Assembly: GCA_005518205.2 (NCBI GenBank)
Contig: RFFC02000050.1
Span: forward strand, 1 to 45,473
Length of the DNA stretch: 45,473 bases
Source: Hormoscilla sp. GUM202
GTDB taxonomy: Bacteria; Cyanobacteriota; Cyanobacteriia; Cyanobacteriales; Desertifilaceae
Reading direction: 5' to 3'
The notes under the pieces were generated by a model, which worked only from the letters and a program-made list of their open reading frames with translations, was not told the DNA's origin and did not search any database. The position numbers and the translations under genes are program-made. This document shows, piece by piece, positions 42,390-45,473 of this stretch; position 1 is the first letter of the stretch, and the number at the start of each line of letters is the position of its first letter.

Positions 42390-42790
42390 TTGTTAATTGC
42401 CAATTGTAAATTGCGAATTGATAAGAAGTAGGGTGGGCACCGCCCACCAGAGGCGATCGCGCCAGATCGGGTGGAGGATAAGGGTGCATTTGAATGCAGG
42501 ATCTTCGTAGGTTTTGCATCTTATTTGTCATTGCGAGGGGGGGTACGTAGCGATTAACTTATGCGGAAGCGAGTTAACCCCCCGAAGCAATCTCATGCCT
42601 GGTCGGGGAGATTGCTAGTGCTCCGACGTCGCACCGCTGCGCTAACGGGGGACTCGGGTGTGGTGTTTCGGTAATCTCGGTTTGGGGCCCCCCACGCTGC
42701 GCGAAAAATCGCAATGACACATTCAATGCCTTAAAGCGTAAGTCGATCCCTTGCAAAGTATAAATCGGCAAAATAAATGCTCATCTTCCC
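42390..42790. other. intergenic interval with dispersed repeats
   Basis: GTAGGGTGGGCACCGCCCAC palindrome (42429). A composite GTCATTGCGAG ... GCAATCTC / GAGATTGC ... CGCAATGACA repeat covers 42520-42765, and its end matches 25290-25345. No gene. Confidence 0.7.
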
Positions 42791-43165
42791 AGCAGGCGTG
42801 ATGCCAAAGACTTGGCGATCCGCATCTCTCTAGGGGCGGCGATCGCCGGACTGCTAGCGCAGAGACTGCTGCCAGTTTCCCAAGATCTGATTAACTTAAA
42901 CTCCGATAGCGGAGAGCAGTTACTGATGGAAAGCAAGGCCCGCAAGGACTATTTGCCCCTTTCTATTCACTTCGTCACCCAGTCCAACCGATCGCGCAGC
43001 GTGGCGCCAGCCATGCTTACTGCGGGGTGGCGAGTATAGTCATGGTGCTGAATGCTTTGCCTATTCAGGCCCCAGAAGCACCTGCATATGGGACTTATCG
43101 CATTTTCACTCAGGAGAACTTTTTTGCTAATGCCCAAACCAAGAAAGTGCTCAAACCCACCCGGG
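42791..43165 (+). pseudogene. phytochelatin synthase remnant
   Basis: Two frames together give the front half of a bacterial phytochelatin synthase (papain-fold peptidase C83, which acts on glutathione). The first is SQDLINLNSDSGEQLLMESK-ARKDYLPLSIHFVTQSN; the second YCGVASIVMVLNALPIQAPE then YRIFTQENFFANAQTKKVL. The catalytic cysteine YCGVAS is still visible, but a GC-rich insert (CGATCGCGCAGCGTGGCG, near 42990) and a frameshift separate it from the first part. After about 43165 the rest, including the catalytic His and Asp, is gone. The 5' boundary is unclear. Clearly a dead gene. Confidence 0.82.
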
Positions 43166-43703
43166 CAAAGTTTCTTTCCGCTTGGCCGCGAATATCTTTT
43201 GGAAATCTGGGTATGCTTCCCCAGTCATAGAGTTTCGTGTGGGCACCACGCAACGCTGACAGGGATTTACTCCTTCGATCGAAACATCTCCTATCCTAAA
43301 CCATATGCTAGCATTACTGTCTGAGGCAAACAACCGATCTTCCCAGAATGCTGGCACCCCCTCTATTTCTAGATTAGCCCGCAGGCGCGATCGCATCTCC
43401 GACACGCTTACTCCCGGAAACCAAGATGCTGCTTGGGCGATCGTCTCCGTACTAATTACTGTCGGGCCAAAAGCCTCAGTATCATCTGGAAAGCCCTTGA
43501 GTGAGTTTTGCTGCAACTGACAAACCAAAATATTCACTTAACCATGTTTCTAGCTGACTGCGTTCCCGATGCAGATGAAAAACTTGTTCTGCTTCTCCCT
43601 CCTGAATTGAAACTCTTATCAGAGAAGCATCAAACTTAGCCCTAAGTTTGTGAATCTTAACATTCCGCTTGCCATTGACAAACCTATTTTTATCGTCAAG
43701 CAT
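43151..43703 (-). pseudogene. MOSC-domain protein remnant
   Basis: Two overlapping frames of one MOSC protein (molybdenum-cofactor sulfurase C-terminal family, sulfur carriers). The upstream part is LDDKNRFVNGKRNVKIHKLR...LETWLSEYFGLSV; the downstream part is DDTEAFGPTVISTETIAQA...ANLEIEGVPAFWEDRL, then VNPCQRCVVPTRNSMTGEAY with the conserved cysteine. They are separated by a one-base frameshift near 43500. The N-terminal ~60 residues are missing before 43703 and the last residues after TLPGW are missing at 43151, where it abuts the phytochelatin synthase remnant. Not functional. Confidence 0.82.
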
Positions 43704-44061
43704 AGCAAATTATCGGTCATGTTCTAGCGCACCGCCAGTCATTACTTTTGCTTGCTTGACAGCAACTCCATCCAAAGCTTTGATCGGGTAAATTAAAATC
43801 CGGGCTAGGTAAGACATTTTTATTGTTGGTTGTTAGTTGTTAGTTGTTGGTTGTTAGATTGCGGTCTGGAATAACCGATGCAACATTACAAATTTGGAAA
43901 CACTATCTGTCTGCAATGCGCGACAGAAGCATCATAGGTTTATGCATATTTTTGCTAACTCCGTTAATCTGAGGATGCCTTTAGGGTAAGACAATATTAC
44001 AATTATGGCAGACATGAGAAAATCTGCAATCATGTGTCTTAAGGGGACAAGAGATGGTAAA
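43704..44061. other. intergenic interval before rpiA
   Basis: GTTAGTTGTTGGTTGTTAG heptamers at about 43826-43858. Otherwise no gene or structure recognised. Confidence 0.6.
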
Positions 44062-44090
44062 CTGACAATTGCGAGGAAAGTTAGTATAAT
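44062..44090 (+). promoter_or_regulatory. sigma-70-type promoter of rpiA
   Basis: -35 CTGACA (44062-44067), 17-base spacer, -10 TATAAT (44085-44090). Predicted start about 44097; leader about 38 bases containing GGGAG (44122-44126) before the ATG at 44135. Confidence 0.75.
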
Positions 44091-44134
44091 CCCAGACAGC
44101 ATGTAATATCAGAAGATTTAAGGGAGTTTTAAGT

Positions 44135-44845
44135 ATGAGCACGCTCACTGACCCGGTAAAAGTGATGAAACAGGAAGTGGGGAAAGCAGCCGCAGCCCGC
44201 GTCCAGTCTGGTACGATCGTGGGGTTGGGGACCGGGTCAACTACGGCCTACGCGATCGAGCATTTGGGCGTAAGGCTGAAATCAGGAGACCTCAAAGACA
44301 TCCAAGGCATCCCCACATCCTTTCAAGCGGAAGTGCTGGCCAAACAATATGGCATCCCCTTAACCACCCTGGATGCCGTTGACCGCATAGACATTGCCAT
44401 TGACGGCGCAGATGAAGTAGACCCACAAAAGAACCTAATCAAAGGTGGTGGCGCGGCCCACACTCGGGAAAAGGTTGTGGACTCTCTGGCAGACCAGTTT
44501 ATCGTCGTCGTAGACGCTGGGAAACTGGTAGACCTGCTGGGTTCCACCTTCCTGCTGCCAGTAGAAGTGATTCCGATGGCTATGACACCGGTAATGCGCG
44601 CCATAGAGAAACTGGGCGGTAAACCAGAACTGCGGATGGGTGTCAAAAAAGCTGGACCCGCGATCACCGACCAAGGCAATATGGTGATCGATGTCAAGTT
44701 TGACTCTATTGATAACCCAGCAGAACTAGAAAAGACTCTCAATAACCTTCCCGGCGTTTTGGAAAATGGTTTATTCGTAGGCGTCGCCGACTTAGTCTTA
44801 GTAGGCGAAGTTAAAGATGGAAACCCAGTAGTAAGGGAAATGTGA
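44135..44845 (+). CDS. rpiA: ribose-5-phosphate isomerase A
   Basis: 236 aa, full RpiA length. The substrate-binding GLGTGSTTAYAIEHL (about residues 30-44), DGADEVDPQKNLIKGGG (about 88-104, catalytic acid/base region) and AHTREKVVD are conserved, as is the C-terminal NGLFVGVADLVLVG. It interconverts ribose-5-phosphate and ribulose-5-phosphate in the pentose phosphate and Calvin cycles, so it is essential in an autotroph. It has its own promoter and a good RBS; monocistronic. Confidence 0.96.
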   Translation: MSTLTDPVKVMKQEVGKAAAARVQSGTIVGLGTGSTTAYAIEHLGVRLKSGDLKDIQGIPTSFQAEVLAKQYGIPLTTLDAVDRIDIAIDGADEVDPQKNLIKGGGAAHTREKVVDSLADQFIVVVDAGKLVDLLGSTFLLPVEVIPMAMTPVMRAIEKLGGKPELRMGVKKAGPAITDQGNMVIDVKFDSIDNPAELEKTLNNLPGVLENGLFVGVADLVLVGEVKDGNPVVREM

Positions 44846-44887
44846 TTTGTTGATGGTTGATTGCTAATTGTTCATTGCTAGAATTAA

Positions 44888-44918
44888 GAAACCCGGTTTT
44901 TACTCCATACCGGGTTTC
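44888..44918. repeat. AAACCCGG hairpin downstream of rpiA
   Basis: GAAACCCGGT / ACCGGGTTTC, 11-base loop. May act as a terminator, but no T-run follows. Confidence 0.6.
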
Positions 44919-45053
44919 GCGGACGCAGCGCATCCCGGAGATCGAGCGCAGCGAGATCGGAGAGGAGAGCACTCGGGTGCATCCCAGTTTTGCAATCGGT
45001 AAAAATACTCAGGATACAAGCGGTCACGTTCGGTGGCAGTATGATTAGTCGGG

Positions 45054-45373
45054 GGCTTTCCCTATCTAACGCGCAAGCTCTTTTACCAAGCGGCCCGTTG
45101 CGAGCTGGACTGGAACCAGTTGCTTGCAAGTGCCGCCACCGATACGGGAATTTTTAGCGACCGCACGCGCTCTTACAGGTTCTTCAAGACTTCCCCGATC
45201 TTCTGGGGGCTGATCGGCAGGTGGTGACAGCAGAAACCCCGATAGTATTAGAGCCTCAACAGGCATTTGGGCTCATTTGTTTGGGACTGGTCCGGAAGGA
45301 GCACAATCAAGTGACGGCTAGCTGCCAGTTGTATCGGCAGTATTTTCGGGACCGGTTGTCAGATGGCATTTGA
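45054..45373 (+). pseudogene. C-terminal remnant of an AAA-like (AAA_35-type) protein
   Basis: First frame: GFPYLTRKLFYQAARCELDW-NQLLASAATDTGIFSD. After a frameshift near 45165 a second frame gives HALLQVLQDFPDLLGADRQV, AFGLICLGLVRKEHNQV, then ASCQLYRQYFRDRLSDGI and stop. This is the end of the cyanobacterial AAA-like domain commonly attached to signalling proteins (winged-helix part after the ATPase core: GLV...N.V..SCQLYRxYFRxRL). Everything before GFPYL is missing, replaced by repeat-rich sequence. It keeps its original terminator just downstream. No start codon or RBS; not expressed as a protein. Confidence 0.75.
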
Positions 45374-45383
45374 CAAGGAAACC

Positions 45384-45420
45384 AAGCGCTCACGCTTCTT
45401 TCGGTGTGAGCGCTTTTTTT
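45384..45420 (+). terminator. Rho-independent terminator
   Basis: Stem AAGCGCTCAC / GTGAGCGCTT with an 11-base loop, then TTTTTTT. Eleven bases after the AAA-like remnant's stop codon. Confidence 0.85.
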
Positions 45421-45473
45421 GGATTTTCCCTCAGTGCGATCGCCGGTGGTTGTGGTTCTGAGATCTTCTCGCC

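Overview
The window looks like chromosomal DNA of a filamentous, phycobilisome-containing cyanobacterium. Evidence: an allophycocyanin-B gene (apcD), an nblB-like HEAT protein, the carotenoid pair crtP-crtB, several cyanobacteria-restricted hypothetical proteins, very frequent GCGATCGC (HIP1) octamers and many heptanucleotide tandem repeats. I cannot name the species from sequence alone.

Layout. 0-2.2 kb: cinA, a 46-aa small protein and aroQ. 2.2-3.5 kb: palindromic repeats and a dead gdhA. 3.5-7.6 kb: three uncharacterised genes on the + strand. 7.7-9.6 kb: an ankyrin gene and an LpxB-like glycosyltransferase gene, head to head with overlapping start codons. 9.6-17.7 kb: a minus-strand locus encoding plant-type leucine-rich repeats, Ig-like (He_PIG) domains, FG-GAP/VCBS repeats and an RTX domain. 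It is broken by one frameshift and by a complete ISAzo13-like insertion sequence with perfect ends. 18.3-22.5 kb: minus-strand series rlmD, lpxD, dprA-like, small membrane protein, divergent from apcD. 23.7-29.9 kb: a HAS-barrel-like protein, a CNNM/CorC-type membrane protein, a tRNA with CAU anticodon, an SLH lipoprotein, a CBS-pair protein and NblB. 30.1-32.4 kb: a two-component system (OmpR-type regulator plus CHASE3 kinase). 32.5-36.1 kb: a triplicated OB-fold-like protein and a PapA/condensation-type acyltransferase gene split by an IscB element. IscB is the RNA-guided nuclease family ancestral to Cas9, and here a candidate omega-RNA lies upstream of it. 36.2-39.1 kb: polA. 40.0-42.4 kb: crtP-crtB. 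42.8-43.7 kb: remnants of phytochelatin synthase and MOSC genes. 44.1-44.8 kb: rpiA with a good sigma-70-type promoter. 45.1-45.4 kb: a remnant of an AAA-like gene followed by a Rho-independent terminator.

The most striking theme is that small palindromic elements have spread through the region and sit inside protein-coding genes without stopping them. At least four families occur: (A) 43-76 bp hairpins with CGTTTCC/GGAAACG-type ends; (B) a 29-bp GATCGGTCCGCGGACG-type repeat; (C) GCGTAGCG/CGCAGCGC-type repeats; (D) the CGTTCCCAGG/CCTGGGAACG palindrome. rlmD alone appears to carry five insertions. polA, crtP, the LpxB-like gene, the ankyrin gene and the acidic 743-aa protein carry others. gdhA appears to have been killed by one. 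Together with two MITE-like pairs, an IS, an IscB element and six or so decaying genes, this is a genome segment under heavy attack by small repeats. All functional names rest on reading the translated proteins by eye; no database search was run.
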